Shown: piece after piece, positions 1-10,354 of the stretch
Numbering within the stretch: position 1 is the stretch's first letter
Layout: each line of letters begins with the position of its first letter
Assembly (NCBI GenBank): GCA_013054445.1
Contig: JAAMPI010000120.1
Location: 1 to 63,261 of the forward strand
DNA: 63,261 nt
Source: Cudoniella acicularis
Taxonomy: Eukaryota > Ascomycota > Leotiomycetes > Helotiales > Helotiaceae
Reading direction: 5' to 3'
The notes under the pieces: generated by a model
What the model was told of the DNA's origin: nothing
What the model saw: the letters and a program-made list of their open reading frames with translations, nothing else
Databases searched by the model: none
Translations under genes and position numbers: made by a program

Positions 1-1008
1 ATTGCCTGGGGACTGATAAATGGGCCCCGAAAGCTCAGCGGGATGCGAAGCTTGGTAGGATAGAGGCGACGGATTATTTAGGGTCTTGACATGAGGGGTA
101 GGAAGCTCTGTCAAATGCGGAGGTTGGGAGGGAAAATAACTTTGGGCCTGGTTTTGTGACTGTGGGCTAGCATCTGATACAGGAGATTGATAGAGTTGTG
201 ACTGGTTCTGCGGGTGCGGGGACCCATGGAGAGAGGATGGTTTGGATTGTGGGCTGACGACTGGAACAGAGGATTGATGATATTGTGGCTGAAATTGCGC
301 TTGCGGAGACCCAGGGAGAGAAGATTGTTGGAGTTGTGGGGATTGCGTGTACTGTTGTGTAGGGGTTCCGAGGGTCACCGGGGGTTGGGTAAGCTGTGGA
401 GATGAAACAGATTGCTGTTGATGTGGTTGGATTTGTGACTGATAGTTTACGGTTCCGAATTGCTGCTGAGATGGCGACTGTGCGTAAGGTGGGGGAGGAG
501 ATTGTTGGTATGAGTCGGGTGGAGGTTGCTGGTAGAATTGCGGGGTAGCGGCATTTTGTTGTGGCATAGGGGCATATTGTTGAAATTGGGGTTGCGCAGG
601 TTGGAACTGAGGCGGACCCGGCCCGCCCGGGACAGCATATTGAAGAGCTTGGGGATACTGTTGGGGCACGTTCTGAGACTGAATCTGGGCTCCGACAGAC
701 AGGTTTTGAAATTGGCTGTTGACTGCATTGACTTGAGGGTAGGACTGAGGTTGTTGCTGGTATTGCTGTCCCTGGGGAGCGGGTACGTACTGGGTTTGTT
801 GTGAAGGTGGATACTGCTGATATTGACCGTATTGCTGAGCTGGCGGACCGCCCGCAGCGGCAGAATAATATTGAGGCTGAGACTGTGCGTTGTATTGTTG
901 CTGATATGGAGGTCGTGGATTATTCTGATAGAGGGCCGGACGACGTGGATTAACAATTCTATTCAGTCCATCCCCCATCTTATTCAGCTCCTTTAATAAT
1001 GAATCCAT
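1..1008 (-). CDS. Gln/Pro-rich low-complexity protein, C-terminus cut by window edge
   Basis: The frame is open from an ATG at 1006-1008 to base 1, about 336 codons with no stop, so the C-terminus lies outside the window. The first 20 or so residues (starting MDSLLKELNKMGDG) look ordinary and could form a short helix. The rest is almost entirely Gln, Pro, Ser and Tyr with many QQQ and PPP runs, resembling the disordered or prion-like tails of fungal transcriptional and trafficking proteins. I recognise no folded domain in the visible part. An overlapping minus-strand frame (447-956) is a shadow. The start is the first ATG and is not tested by homology. No function is assigned. Confidence 0.6.
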   Translation of the reverse strand, partial: MDSLLKELNKMGDGLNRIVNPRRPALYQNNPRPPYQQQYNAQSQPQYYSAAAGGPPAQQYGQYQQYPPSQQTQYVPAPQGQQYQQQPQSYPQVNAVNSQFQNLSVGAQIQSQNVPQQYPQALQYAVPGGPGPPQFQPAQPQFQQYAPMPQQNAATPQFYQQPPPDSYQQSPPPPYAQSPSQQQFGTVNYQSQIQPHQQQSVSSPQLTQPPVTLGTPTQQYTQSPQLQQSSLPGSPQAQFQPQYHQSSVPVVSPQSKPSSLHGSPHPQNQSQLYQSPVSDASPQSQNQAQSYFPSQPPHLTELPTPHVKTLNNPSPLSYQASHPAELSGPIYQSPGN

Positions 1009-2101
1009 AGTAGTACAAGCAAACAAACATTTGGGGTCGTAACCCCAAAGCTTGTCTACTGAGGGTTCTGGGAAGCAAAAGCAACAGGAGCGCCGACGTG
1101 AAATGTAGATGCATCTGAGAGTCCGAGAGCGGTTAGCGGGCGCCCGATTCAGCTGAGGCTGAAACAATGCCTTTTGATCACGAGACCTAGATCACACTCG
1201 TGACATTCTCAAATCGGAGCAGTTGCTCGCAGTGATTTGATAGCCTGACTACGAGAAATTAGTTACATTTTTGTTCAGGAAATAGGAATTAAAATGTTGA
1301 AACCGGGATGAATTCCGAAGGATAGTAGTGTATTTTCCCCAAGTAGTACATGTACAATTGACCCAGAGCTGCTTCGGAACAGATGAAGCATGGGGCCAAT
1401 TCCTTACCCGTTTGAAAATATTCAAGTTGCACCGTCAGATAATGATTCGAAATATGTGCGCATATATCTCGGAATTCCAGAGGTTGAAATTGTTAAGGAA
1501 TCGTCAGGAGGTGTTGATAAGCTTTCACTAAGGTTGCTGCTCCAACCGCTGATCTGCAATAAGCGAGCCCCTTTATCCTTATTCATGGATGAAAAAGATG
1601 ACGCTAGCGCTAGCACCTGAAGACGGCATACTGAAAGTCGAGATGCATCGCGCTGCTTGATAAATTCGATAAATCACGAGAGAAATCCTCTCATAAAATG
1701 CTAGAGTGGCAAATGTTAAGAATAAACAAAGAGTCTCCCTCGAGGAATACTAGCGTAATATGAAGTGGAACACGTTAGCTATCACTCTTTTCAAAAGCTT
1801 AGAAATACTTGCAATAACTGAGATGTCAGGACTTTGAAGCTTGTAATGTTTACTATGATTGATCGTGCTAAATTGAAAAGTAGAAACGAATAAAATCACG
1901 GGTATAAACTAACGCCTCATTTCTAACCTTTCCAACCTAAATTCGTATCCGACGTAAGTCCCTTCTTGGGCTTTCTCATCCAGAGCATAGCAATCGACAG
2001 GCCATTTCCATTATATCATCACCCCCTCATGTCAATAGCAGACGTCCATACCCAGCGCCTATGCTCGTTCCCATAAATTATGTATAAACAGAATCCAAAG
2101 A
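1009..2101. other. Intergenic, no supported gene
   Basis: This holds the upstream region of the Gln/Pro-rich gene and the 3' side of the next gene. Short overlapping ORFs at 1328-1620 exist on both strands but show no motif, and none is clearly favoured. I see nothing else here. Confidence 0.5.
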
Positions 2102-2692
2102 TCAAAACGGGGGCATATATCCCTTCCTGACAGGAGTCTCTGGCTTATACCGCTTAAACTCCCTCTCCAATTCCTCCTCACTCCACCGTCTCTCCGGCTC
2201 CGTACCAGTATATTCTCCTTTCAGTCCCCTCGCAAAATACTTCAAATACTCCCTCCTCGGCATATAAACCACCTTCACTAGGCCCTTCCCATCTTTATCC
2301 TTATTCTTCTTCTTGCCCTTCAACTTGCCCATCAAACCTTTCTTTGCCTCCTCGACTTTCGGCGGGCCGGATGGTATGACATTTGTTACGATCGCGGGAA
2401 TTATAGAGTCGTCGGTATATCGTTTTGGCAAGAGCTGAGGCATGCTGAACATGTCTCCTGAAAGGCTTTGCAGGGCGCTCTGCTTGAAGCGTGGCATAGG
2501 TCTGCCCGTGGCTGTGAAATGGAGGAGGGACTCTTCGTCGAGCTCGCATGCTGCTGGTGCGGACGGCGCAATGAGAGGCTCCGCATCGGAGTCGTAGTTA
2601 TTTTTGGTGGTGGGAACTACGCCTGAAACGAAAGCATATTTGATAGTGTTGTCTTCGCGGTAAGGGAGAATAATGGGGTGTGCTGCAGCCAT
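2102..2692 (-). CDS. Small basic conserved hypothetical protein (196 aa)
   Basis: A single exon starting MAAAHPIILPYRED at 2690-2692. The frame stays open for 42 more codons upstream, but that part is low complexity and the internal ATG fits a typical start. The N-terminal half mentions a Ser/Pro-rich stretch and an 'F-V-S-G-V-V-P' segment. The C-terminal half has a strongly basic linker (GKLKGKKKNKDKDGKG, about residues 125-140) followed by a compact Tyr/Arg-rich block ending in ERRWSEEELEREFKRYKPETP. The acidic-basic helical end looks conserved rather than random. I do not recognise the family and assign no function. Confidence 0.6.
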   Translation of the reverse strand: MAAAHPIILPYREDNTIKYAFVSGVVPTTKNNYDSDAEPLIAPSAPAACELDEESLLHFTATGRPMPRFKQSALQSLSGDMFSMPQLLPKRYTDDSIIPAIVTNVIPSGPPKVEEAKKGLMGKLKGKKKNKDKDGKGLVKVVYMPRREYLKYFARGLKGEYTGTEPERRWSEEELEREFKRYKPETPVRKGYMPPF

Positions 2693-3918
2693 TGTTGGGC
2701 TCGTGTAATTGTTTTCAATTGTGGATGTCGTTGGAGGCCGTGAAGTTGTGTTTTTTAAGATGGCAAATTGTGTGGTTGCCTGCTTCTTGTACGTACGATG
2801 ACGATGTCTTTTACGCAATTCTCCAGCTTCAAACCGTACGTTTGAATCGTTTCTTTGAGAATAAGAGCTGTCGATGCTTTAATGCTTTAAATGCCCTTCA
2901 AGCACAAGACTGTAGGTGCTAACACTGACTTGATCAGATTTGGTTCTGGTGGTAACGAAGAAAAGACCGCGCAATGTGAGGTGTGATGATCTTGCGACGT
3001 ACAAAGCCTCAGCTAAGGCTCTCATGGGTTTGATTTGTGCCACGACCTCGCCTTGCGATGATTGGTTGGTGGTTCGGGAGTGAGGGGTACATTTTTGGGA
3101 CCCCGCGTTCCGGGATACAAGCGTGGGGGCGATATCTTAGCTCCGGATCTCTGAATTTCTCACACTTCAACACAATACTTTATTATCAACAGGATCAATT
3201 TATAATAGCGCATCCCAAGCTTATAACGTTTCGGTCTGTCAAAATCATCGGTGGTGTCTGGATATGTCTGTTGCCAGCGGAGGCACCTTGACTAAGTAGA
3301 TGAATCGTTCTCTGCGAATACTGTAACTGCGTTTATAAAAAAGTAATCGTTCTCTTTTTCTATATAATTATTCCTAAAAGTTTCCGGCTTCAATACATCT
3401 AATCCAAAATATATCGAGAAGATACTGCAAGTGGCAAATCGGATACTCACGGCAATTCCCCAATCGCCAGGCTCGGGCCGGAACCCGGTAATAAATTAGA
3501 AAGAGCCAAGCCGTACTCCTGTGTGGCAGGAGCTGTGAAGTCTTCAAGAACCCTTCTTAATACAATCACCGAAGACTTATGTTATTAATCTAAGATTTTA
3601 CGCCTATATTCTCTGTCCTATATAACATAAAAATTCTATGTCTCAAGAAAAGTTAAAGAAAGAAGGGATTAAGTATTTCGCCACGTACCCCACTCCTGAA
3701 CTTAGCGAACCCTTTTTCTATTCTCACTTCCTGTTATCTAAAATCTAAACGACCGTATTGTATTATCATGTATACTAAAGTTTTTCGAATTATATCGCTA
3801 TTAGGTGCTCTATACTAAATACTTACAAAATCGCAAATCATAAGTTTCGGAAAGTTTCCAGCTTATTCTACTAGAATTAACTAGCTACTGCACGTTCAAT
3901 CTCTATTTGTGAATCCCC
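2693..3918. other. Intergenic, AT-rich from about 3300
   Basis: The first 600 bases are ordinary upstream sequence. From about 3300 the composition becomes clearly AT-rich, and at 3686-3905 it contains one copy of a diverged direct repeat (listed separately). The 84-codon frame at 3037-3291 has no recognisable content. Confidence 0.5.
3686..3905. repeat. Diverged direct duplication, copy A
   Basis: This shares ordered blocks with 5008-5256: a CCCACTCCTGAA-TTAGCGAACCC block, a TCTCACT block, an AAAATC-AAAC-ACCG-ATTGTATT block, a 'catAAGTTTC..AGCTTATTC' block and a final GCAC..TCAATCT block. Most differences inside blocks are C/T or G/A transitions. The copies lie about 1.32 kb apart on either side of the 2EXR pseudogene. 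Because copy B sits just upstream of the minus-strand 2EXR start, this copy may be the promoter of a lost tandem 2EXR gene. Confidence 0.55.
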
Positions 3919-4803
3919 TTAAAAGAGGCGAGGAGTCATTGTATCAAACATGTGAAGGAATTCGACCTCGGGAATACTACATTTCCCATTTCTGCGTTTT
4001 TCCTCCTCATAAAGTTCCTTTATCTGAGCCGTATAAAGAGAGATACCCTTCGGGTCAAATCCAAAAAGGTGATTATAACCGCGTTCTTTTGCGTCGTGAT
4101 CGACCGCACTCTGCCCCGGACAAACTAGCATGAAAATCTTGAGGTGTTGGAAGCCGTCCGTTACCCCATTCCTATACCAGGTTTTGTACGAAGTTGCTTC
4201 GCGAGCTTCCTATAGAGGGCCGATACCCGTTTGCCAAGTTGCGCTTCCCATCGCAATCATTTGTGTATCCTTCAGATTTTCATAGCCTTTGTGCAAAGTG
4301 GCTTTAAATAGTTCGTTGCTCTCAGGAAGCGGTCTCTTGTGTAAACTGCGAACTTTATGAGGGTAGCGATATAAAGCCAAGAAATCGATATTTGGATTGA
4401 GATAGATGAATTGAGTCGGGCTTTCATTTGTGAGGATGCGGCGATAATAAAGGTTGGTTCCGTTTCTGCTCTGGCGGCAAACGGAACGAGTGATTTGAGA
4501 AGTGTATGGGAGCATACATTGAATATTTTGGGCTTGTTTCCCCTCCGCATCGGATTGAAGGCGGATGACTTGAGGCTCAAAGCAGAATTCTCAGAGAATC
4601 CATTGCAGTTCCACGGGAAGATTGGGGAAGAGCTTGAAGGTGTTTGCCTCGGTCAGATCTGGTTTCGCTTCTTTTGCATAACATCGGACTTCTGTCATGG
4701 TTGTTGCTGCAGAGCTAGTTTGTAGAGTTGGCTGAACGGGTGCAGCTTGGTTATTACCGTTGTCAATTGAACCAAACTGCGGTAAGAGTTGGGTCATATC
4801 CAT
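3919..4803 (-). pseudogene. 2EXR-domain protein gene with two in-frame nonsense codons
   Basis: Three segments (4803-4594, 4590-4213, 4209-3919) read in one frame, broken only by TGA at 4591-4593 and TAG at 4210-4212; the whole is 295 codons. The N-terminal part carries the hallmark of the fungal 2EXR family: FKLFPNLPVELQWIL, then FCFEPQVIRL, then a 'SVCRQSRNGTNLYYRR' stretch and a 'FIYLNPNIDFLAL' strand. The family is a large, functionally obscure expansion in Pezizomycotina. The first stop sits where the family has Trp or another large residue (TGG to TGA); the second is explained by CAG to TAG. Both are transitions and the rest of the frame is intact, so decay is recent. Stop-codon readthrough or A-to-I editing (UAG to UGG) cannot be excluded. 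Confidence 0.75.
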
Positions 4804-5589
4804 TTTAGTGATGATGTTGTTTAGTAGTTTTTAATGTATGCGTTTTGCACAGTAATTGAAGAGTTACAGGACGGCTAGCTCTGCTTTTGCTTGATGAAAT
4901 GAAGAATACGATACGAACTTCGAAGACACCTATCGGTGATGTTTCTTTCAATTCCTACTGCTTAACACTCACAGTGTTATACACCACGACTTACGAGATA
5001 GAGGAAGCCCACTCCTGAATTTAGCGAACCCCCTTTCAGCTCTCACTCCAGTGACTCCACTATCATTTCGTCATATAAAATCCAAACAACCGCATTGTAT
5101 TCCCGCGAACACCAAACTTCTATGAAATGTATCACCACCAGTTACTCACCAGGAGCAATTTAGAATACCATAAATCATGTGATTGAAAAAGTTTCGAGCT
5201 TATTCCAATGAAAAAAGTGGACGATAGTGGAGCCGCACTTTCTACGGTCAATCTATCGGGCCATATCGCGAATGCCATCATAAACGGTTCAGATGGCATA
5301 AAAAATAGAAGAGAAGTATTGTAGAACTGTAGGTATTAGATATGCGATACTAAGGTATCTCAGGTGTCTGCATTCCGAGTTTCCGATGAGCTAGTTGTTT
5401 CAACGCTAAAAACCACGAGATATTTCAGAAAACACTTTTCTCTATAAAAGTATCACGAACCCGAGGACCCTGTACGCATCTGCAGAATTGCGAAACCTAA
5501 TTCAGAATTTTTACAGGTTTCAAAGTTTTTACAAGCTAAGTATCCCTTCGAACTCTTTCACTGATTGATATCCAACAACACTACCACGA
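4804..5589. other. Intergenic, upstream of 2EXR pseudogene and NmrA-like pseudogene
   Basis: A divergent intergenic region. It contains copy B of the direct duplication (5008-5256). The rest shows no ORF with recognisable content. Confidence 0.5.
5008..5256. repeat. Diverged direct duplication, copy B
   Basis: Partner of 3686-3905 in the same orientation and block order. It lies about 205 bp upstream of the 2EXR start codon, so it probably includes that gene's original promoter. Spacer lengths between blocks differ from copy A, so the copies have accumulated indels as well as transitions. Confidence 0.55.
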
Positions 5590-6704
5590 ATGGCTAAATA
5601 CGTACTCTGGGTGTGGATGGACGTCTCGGAAGCGTAGCCGCCGAGTATGCTCTGGAAATTGCCCGCCCAGATCGAAAACTTGTTTTCACGAGTTACACTC
5701 TTGATGCGATACCCAAGGAGACTCTGAAGCGATGGACGGAGAAGGGAGCTGAGTAATGGTGTCCCTCCTCTTTGTTGTACAGCTATTGACTTTGGGCTTC
5801 ACAGAGTCACCTCGGCAAGCTATGACGATATCGCGAGCTTAGAAAAGGTCCTCCAAGGTGCCGAAGTAGGTCATTTCGTTACACAGATTCTCAACCCAAT
5901 TGTCGCTCGAAAGTCCAGTATCACATTATCCCCAAAACTATCCCAAAATACACAGCTAACTCTTCCCTCAGGCAGTATCATTCATCTCCACCTGGCTCCT
6001 GGGAGAAACCCGCCGCCGCCAACGCGCCAACGTAATTAACACCACAACATCCTGCTTCGTCCCCCGAATCTGCTACACCTCCTTCATCGGCGCCGGTCTC
6101 CCAGAAGCCGAACTCCCCTACCTCCCGCAAGATCACCACTGCACCGAATCTCTAATATATGCTTCCGGCCTCACCTATAATATCCAACAGAATTACCTCT
6201 ACGCTGATAACATCCCGCAACTCTTCGCCCCAAGCTGGGTATTCTGCGACAACAAATGGATCTTGAACTCAAAAGGCGTCCCAGGTGCCTACGTAGCCAG
6301 AGAAGATTGCTCGCGTGTTGCCGCCGCACTGCTTCTTGGAAAAGGGGAGCCAAATATGGTGTACAACATCTCTGGTTCTGAAGTTGTTTCTGAAGCTGTT
6401 TCTGATGATAAAATCTTCGAGTACATCTGTGCTAAACCGGGTCTCAAAGCGGAGACTGTGGATATGAGTGATGAAGAGCTTGATAAATATTGGGTTGAGA
6501 AGGGCCTGCCGAGGAAGGTGTTTGAGGATTTCTTGAAGCTACTGATGAAGTTGTGCGTGGATGATTTGACGAGTTGTGGGGGGGGGTAGTTAGGAGGGGG
6601 TCGATGGGGAAAGTGACGGATACGGTTGAGAAATTGACGGGCAGAAGCCGAAGAGCATATGGGAGGTTGTGGATGGGTATGAAGCAATTTTGCCGAAGCC
6701 ATGA
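5590..6704 (+). pseudogene. NmrA-like / quinone-oxidoreductase-type NAD(P)-binding protein, frameshifted
   Basis: The ATG at 5590 gives MAKYVL, then the frame must shift to read LGVDGRLGSVAAEYALEIA, the Rossmann start of the NmrA/QorB family. Two good introns follow (about 5749-5805 and 5867-5972), joining to 'VTSASYDDIASLEKVLQGAE' and AVSFISTWLLGETRRRQ. The long last exon includes YTSFIGAGLPEAELPYLP, 'NYLYADNIPQLFAP' and GAYVAREDCSRVAAALLLG, all typical of the family. The frame then breaks at a run of nine G (6578-6586): the next frame continues VRRGSMGKVTDTVEKLTGR, and a further shift near 6640 gives KPKSIWEVVDGYEAILPKP and a stop at 6702-6704. Three frame breaks make this a pseudogene unless several are sequence errors. 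Members bind NADP as redox sensors or reduce quinones; which one this was cannot be told. Confidence 0.75.
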
Positions 6705-6936
6705 GAGAGTGCTTCTTAGGCTGACGGTCGTTGAGTTGTATATGGCAAGAATTTTTGGTTAATAAACAGTCAATAATGGAGAGTGGTTGTTTAGTGCAAA
6801 TTCTTGAAAGAAAGTTTGAAGATGAAGGAACAATTTGCTAAGGTACAGAAACTTCTTTTCAAACGTAGACAGATTCTCACGAGAACATGGGTATATAGAG
6901 TCCAGAAGTTCAATCAGATCAACAAGAGCCGATATG
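6705..6936. other. Short gap with possible C-terminal remnant of the Zn2Cys6 gene
   Basis: Between the convergent NmrA-like and Zn2Cys6 pseudogenes. On the minus strand 6759-6968 is open (it includes 'ALVDLIELLDSIYP') and may be decayed downstream sequence of the Zn2Cys6 gene. I cannot support more. Confidence 0.25.
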
Positions 6937-7560
6937 TCAGATGGTGGCTGGATTGGCGGCCCAAGCAATTGTCTCGAGTGCTATGGCCGCACCTGCAGCT
7001 AATACAGCATGCACTCTTTTCTGGCCGGTTGAGAAGGTGGCCCCCGAAGGTATCGTTGAGGCCTCGTCGTTCGTATGAGGAGAGCCAGGAATTTTTGCAG
7101 GTGTGCTCGAAGCCCCTTGGCTGGCCAAAGTTCTGCTCTTGAGACTCTTCACATAGCGCTCAGGCCCATAGGTAAAGGACCTAGGAGTTAGCTCTCGTCG
7201 CCCAATTCTACGCGCGCCCGAGTTACGAACGTGCTGCTGGTGATGAGTCTCGGCAGTGAGAAGGGCGGGCTCTCGATGGCATTCGTCTCCTAGGCCGCGT
7301 TCAACACAATTGGTGCAGGGAAGCTGCTTTGAGCACCGCAGCTTTCGGCGCGTGCATTGCACGTACGACTTTGATGCTCATTGGCTGACTCTCATGGAAT
7401 TTTTGTGTTGCTTTGTGTTGTTGTGAGAAGTCACTTGTGTTCTGTCGCGTCTTCCAAGCTTTCGTGTTTCGGGCGGCCTCGGGAGTCTCGGGGCCGGAGC
7501 CGGGTAGTTCGGCAAACAGATCGGCGCTTGGGAGAAGCTCGGCATCCCGCAACTGGACAT
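6937..7560 (-). pseudogene. Zn(II)2Cys6 transcription factor fragment, zinc cluster damaged
   Basis: Reading from 7560, a 60-codon Ser/Pro-rich start runs into TGA at 7378-7380, then continues in the same frame through a zinc-cluster motif: YVQCTRRKLRCSKQLPC followed by TNC and, eight residues on, a final C. Spacing matches C-x2-C-x6-C-x5-C-x2-C-x8-C except that the first Cys is Tyr (TAC at 7363-7365 where TGC is expected). Cys-to-Tyr is a G-to-A change, and the stop is explained by CGA to TGA. After a 90-residue linker the frame ends at 6937 without the long middle-homology domain that such regulators carry. The gene is therefore a truncated, inactivated regulator lying convergent to the NmrA-like pseudogene. 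An alternative is a short intact product starting downstream of the stop, but it would lack one zinc ligand. Confidence 0.7.
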
Positions 7561-8319
7561 ACGAGTAAGGCGCCTCTGAACCGCCTCATTAGCTTATCCA
7601 CCTCTCCTATCTACAACTCCACAATTCCCCTGAAATAGCTTTCCACACCTCTCTACGCCTTAACCTTTTCCAATTTTGATAACACGCCCTGCATTACTCG
7701 ATGCGAAAATTAATTTCTATGATTTCCAATTCCTTCGACGAGTCTACTACAAGTAACTTATCTTCTTTAACAACTGTTTCAATATAACTTATAGGATGCT
7801 ATAACTACACAGCATCCGGATGGCGGCGGACGCCGTTGCGAACTGCTTCTCAGATGTTTAACTCCAAGCTGGTCCCACAAAGACGCGCAACGTGCTAATA
7901 TCGAGGAGGTTTTGGTGTTTGGGTATTCCATCCCCATGGAGTGATACTATGACTCTATCGTGAGATTTGCACACGGGCAGCGTTCGGTTGCATGGATACC
8001 GTAAGTATCAACGTATCATGGCTATGATTACTTCACCTTTTCTCTTTTGGGGGTGTGATACCCTAATCCGCATTTCTAAAGTGCTGGTATTTTGCCTTTC
8101 GCTTGTTGTGACTGCAAATTTTCAAGGATCTACAAATATCTCCACAAAATTCCCAGAAGAAGCCAAAGTTGTGGTCTAGCAGATGCACGGCTGTCATCTT
8201 CAAGCTTTTCTATATGAAGTGCTGTCTGCTTCCTCATAATCTTTTTCTCTGAAGTTTGTCGAACATTCCGTGAATTCTAGTCATTCCTTCTTTCGTATGG
8301 CAAGGAAAATCAGCCAATA
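7561..8319. other. Intergenic, no supported gene
   Basis: Divergent region between the Zn2Cys6 fragment and the purine permease. A 70-codon frame at 7967-8179 has no recognisable feature. Confidence 0.5.
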
Positions 8320-10354
8320 ATGGCGACTGATATGGGACCATTAGATGTAAGCTTTACACTATTACAGTTCTACCAGCTGACATTTGGAATTGAGAAAATA
8401 CTGACTTCGCCATCATAGGGACCCGTCCAAATTGGTCCAAACCATTCGCCAAAGCGTTCATTCAGTCAACATGTCAGTCATGTCGTGAAAATGTTCACGA
8501 CCAAAGAAGGACTTCTAGCCAAGCATTTCCCATATCTCAGCCCAAATTATCTCTAATTATCCTCAAATTCCTACAACTATGCATTTCTCTTCAAACCAAA
8601 CCTACCATTCATAAAGCGGTCATGACGTGCAGCCCCATTCTTCAGCCTGAACAACCGAATGCCCGTCTTCCTCTCTTTGCTCTTTGGATTTCAGCATTCG
8701 CTCGCGATGTTGGCTGGCATGTATGTTGAGCATATTGCGTGTTATTTTGATTCTGAATTTGGAATAGTATTACCTCTCCCATTATCATTGCAGCAGCAGC
8801 TGGGTTTGATACCACCACATCAGAGTATCTCGTATCCACTTCACTCATCGTCAATGGGATCCTCTCTGCGATCCAGATCACTCGCATACACCTCTTCAAA
8901 ACGGACTACTATCTCGGAACTGGTTTGATCTTGGTGGTAGGAACCTCATTTTCCATCATACCTGTTGCTTCAGCTGGCCTGACACAGATATAAAGTCAAC
9001 CTTCCTTTTGATCACGTGTCACAGAAGCTGATGAAGATAGGTATCAGAATGGCAAGTGTCCAAAGGTAGCGGATGGCTCCCCGCTTCCATGTCCTGAAGG
9101 CTATGGCGCCATATTGGGGACTGCTTCTCTGTGTGCTCTTCTTGAGATGGGCCTTTCCTTTATGCGGCCTTCGCTTCTCAAGAAATTATTTCCACCCATT
9201 GTGACGGGCCCAACTGTCACGCTGATCGTTGTGTCTCTGATCCAAACCGCACTTGAAGGCTGGGCTGGAGGATCGGGAACATGGTAGTCAACCCCACGGA
9301 CGTGAAACGAGAGAAACGAGTACTGACTAAAGTCTTTAGTATTAGCCAACCAACAAGCGGGGACTATATGCTGTGCCCATCAAACAGCGCTTCGCATGCT
9401 CTACCCTGGGGAAGTGCCGAGTTTCTAGGTCTGGGTTTCTCCGTATTCCTCACCATCATCCTATGCGAGAGATTCGGTTCTCCAATCATGAAGAGCACTT
9501 CTGTGATTTTCGAACTTCTTACGGGTTGCATCATCACTGCTGCCTATGGCTACTTCGATAAATCTTCGATCGATGCAGGTCCTGTGGTCTTCTTTATCTG
9601 GGTAAAAACATTCCCCTGGAGTATCTATGGCCCGTTAGTATTGCCTTTGTTAGCGATATACCTAATTTTAATGATGGAGACTATTGGCGATATTACCGCC
9701 AGCTGTGATGTGTCCAGACTTCAAGTCGACGGCAAACTATTCGACTCTCGTATCCAGGGAGGCGTCTTGGCAGATGGAATGAACGGCATGTTAGCTTGCT
9801 TGTTTACAATTACACCAATGTCGATATTTGCACAAAACAACGGCGTAATCACTTTGACACGTTGCGCTAACCGGACAGCTGGGTATGTCGCTTGCTTCTT
9901 CCTGATTGTGATGGGGGTATTCTCGAAGTTCGCAGCGGCTCTTGTTTCTACTCCTGATTCGGTACTTGGAGACATGACGACTTTCCTCTTCTCCTCGGTG
10001 GCCATCTCAGGAATCAGGATTATATCAACAGTGCCTTTCAGCCATCTCACGCGCTTTATTCTAACTGCTGCCATGTCACTTGGCTTCGGTGCGACACTTG
10101 TACCGACATGGTTTTCATATGTATTTACGTATACGGGAAATAATCGTGCTAAGGCAGGGTTTTTCGATGCTATTGTGTTGGTGATGGAGACTGGATTTGC
10201 GGTTACCGGGTTTTCTGCTATTATCTTAAATCTACTCATTTCCAAGGAAGGGGATGAGGACGATACGGCGAGTATAGCAGCGGACGAGGAGAGAGAGGTA
10301 GTGATATCCAAGATTGAAAACGAGGGAGTGGTTAAAAAATCCGATTCTAGTTAG
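8320..10354 (+). pseudogene. UapA/UapC-type xanthine-uric acid permease (NCS2/NAT family), 5' half damaged
   Basis: The last exon (9346-10354) is intact and clearly a nucleobase-ascorbate transporter: HALPWGSAEF, 'CERFGSPIMKS', GDITASCDVSRLQV, and the signature QNNGVITLTRCANRTAGY, with many membrane helices and an acidic C-terminus. Canonical introns are visible at 8347-8418, 8721-8767 (joining AMLAGI to ITSPIIIAAAAGF) and 9284-9345 (joining GGSGT-C to QPTSGDYMLC). The 5' part is broken: TGA at 8623-8625 in 'IKRS*RAAPFFSLNN' where Arg (CGA) would fit, no usable splice pair between the first exons around 8515-8580, and TAA at 8991-8993 in 'SAGLTQI*'. Family members move uric acid and xanthine into the cell by proton symport and often sit with purine-use genes, but no such neighbour is seen. 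I call it a pseudogene; an unusual gene model could rescue part of it. Confidence 0.75.

Noticed and set aside
1328..1620. Overlapping short ORFs on both strands
   Set aside because: No motif and equal quality on both strands.
3919..10354. Secondary-metabolite cluster made of the regulator, NmrA-like protein and transporter
   Set aside because: No backbone synthase or tailoring enzyme is present and all members are decayed; adjacency is not enough.
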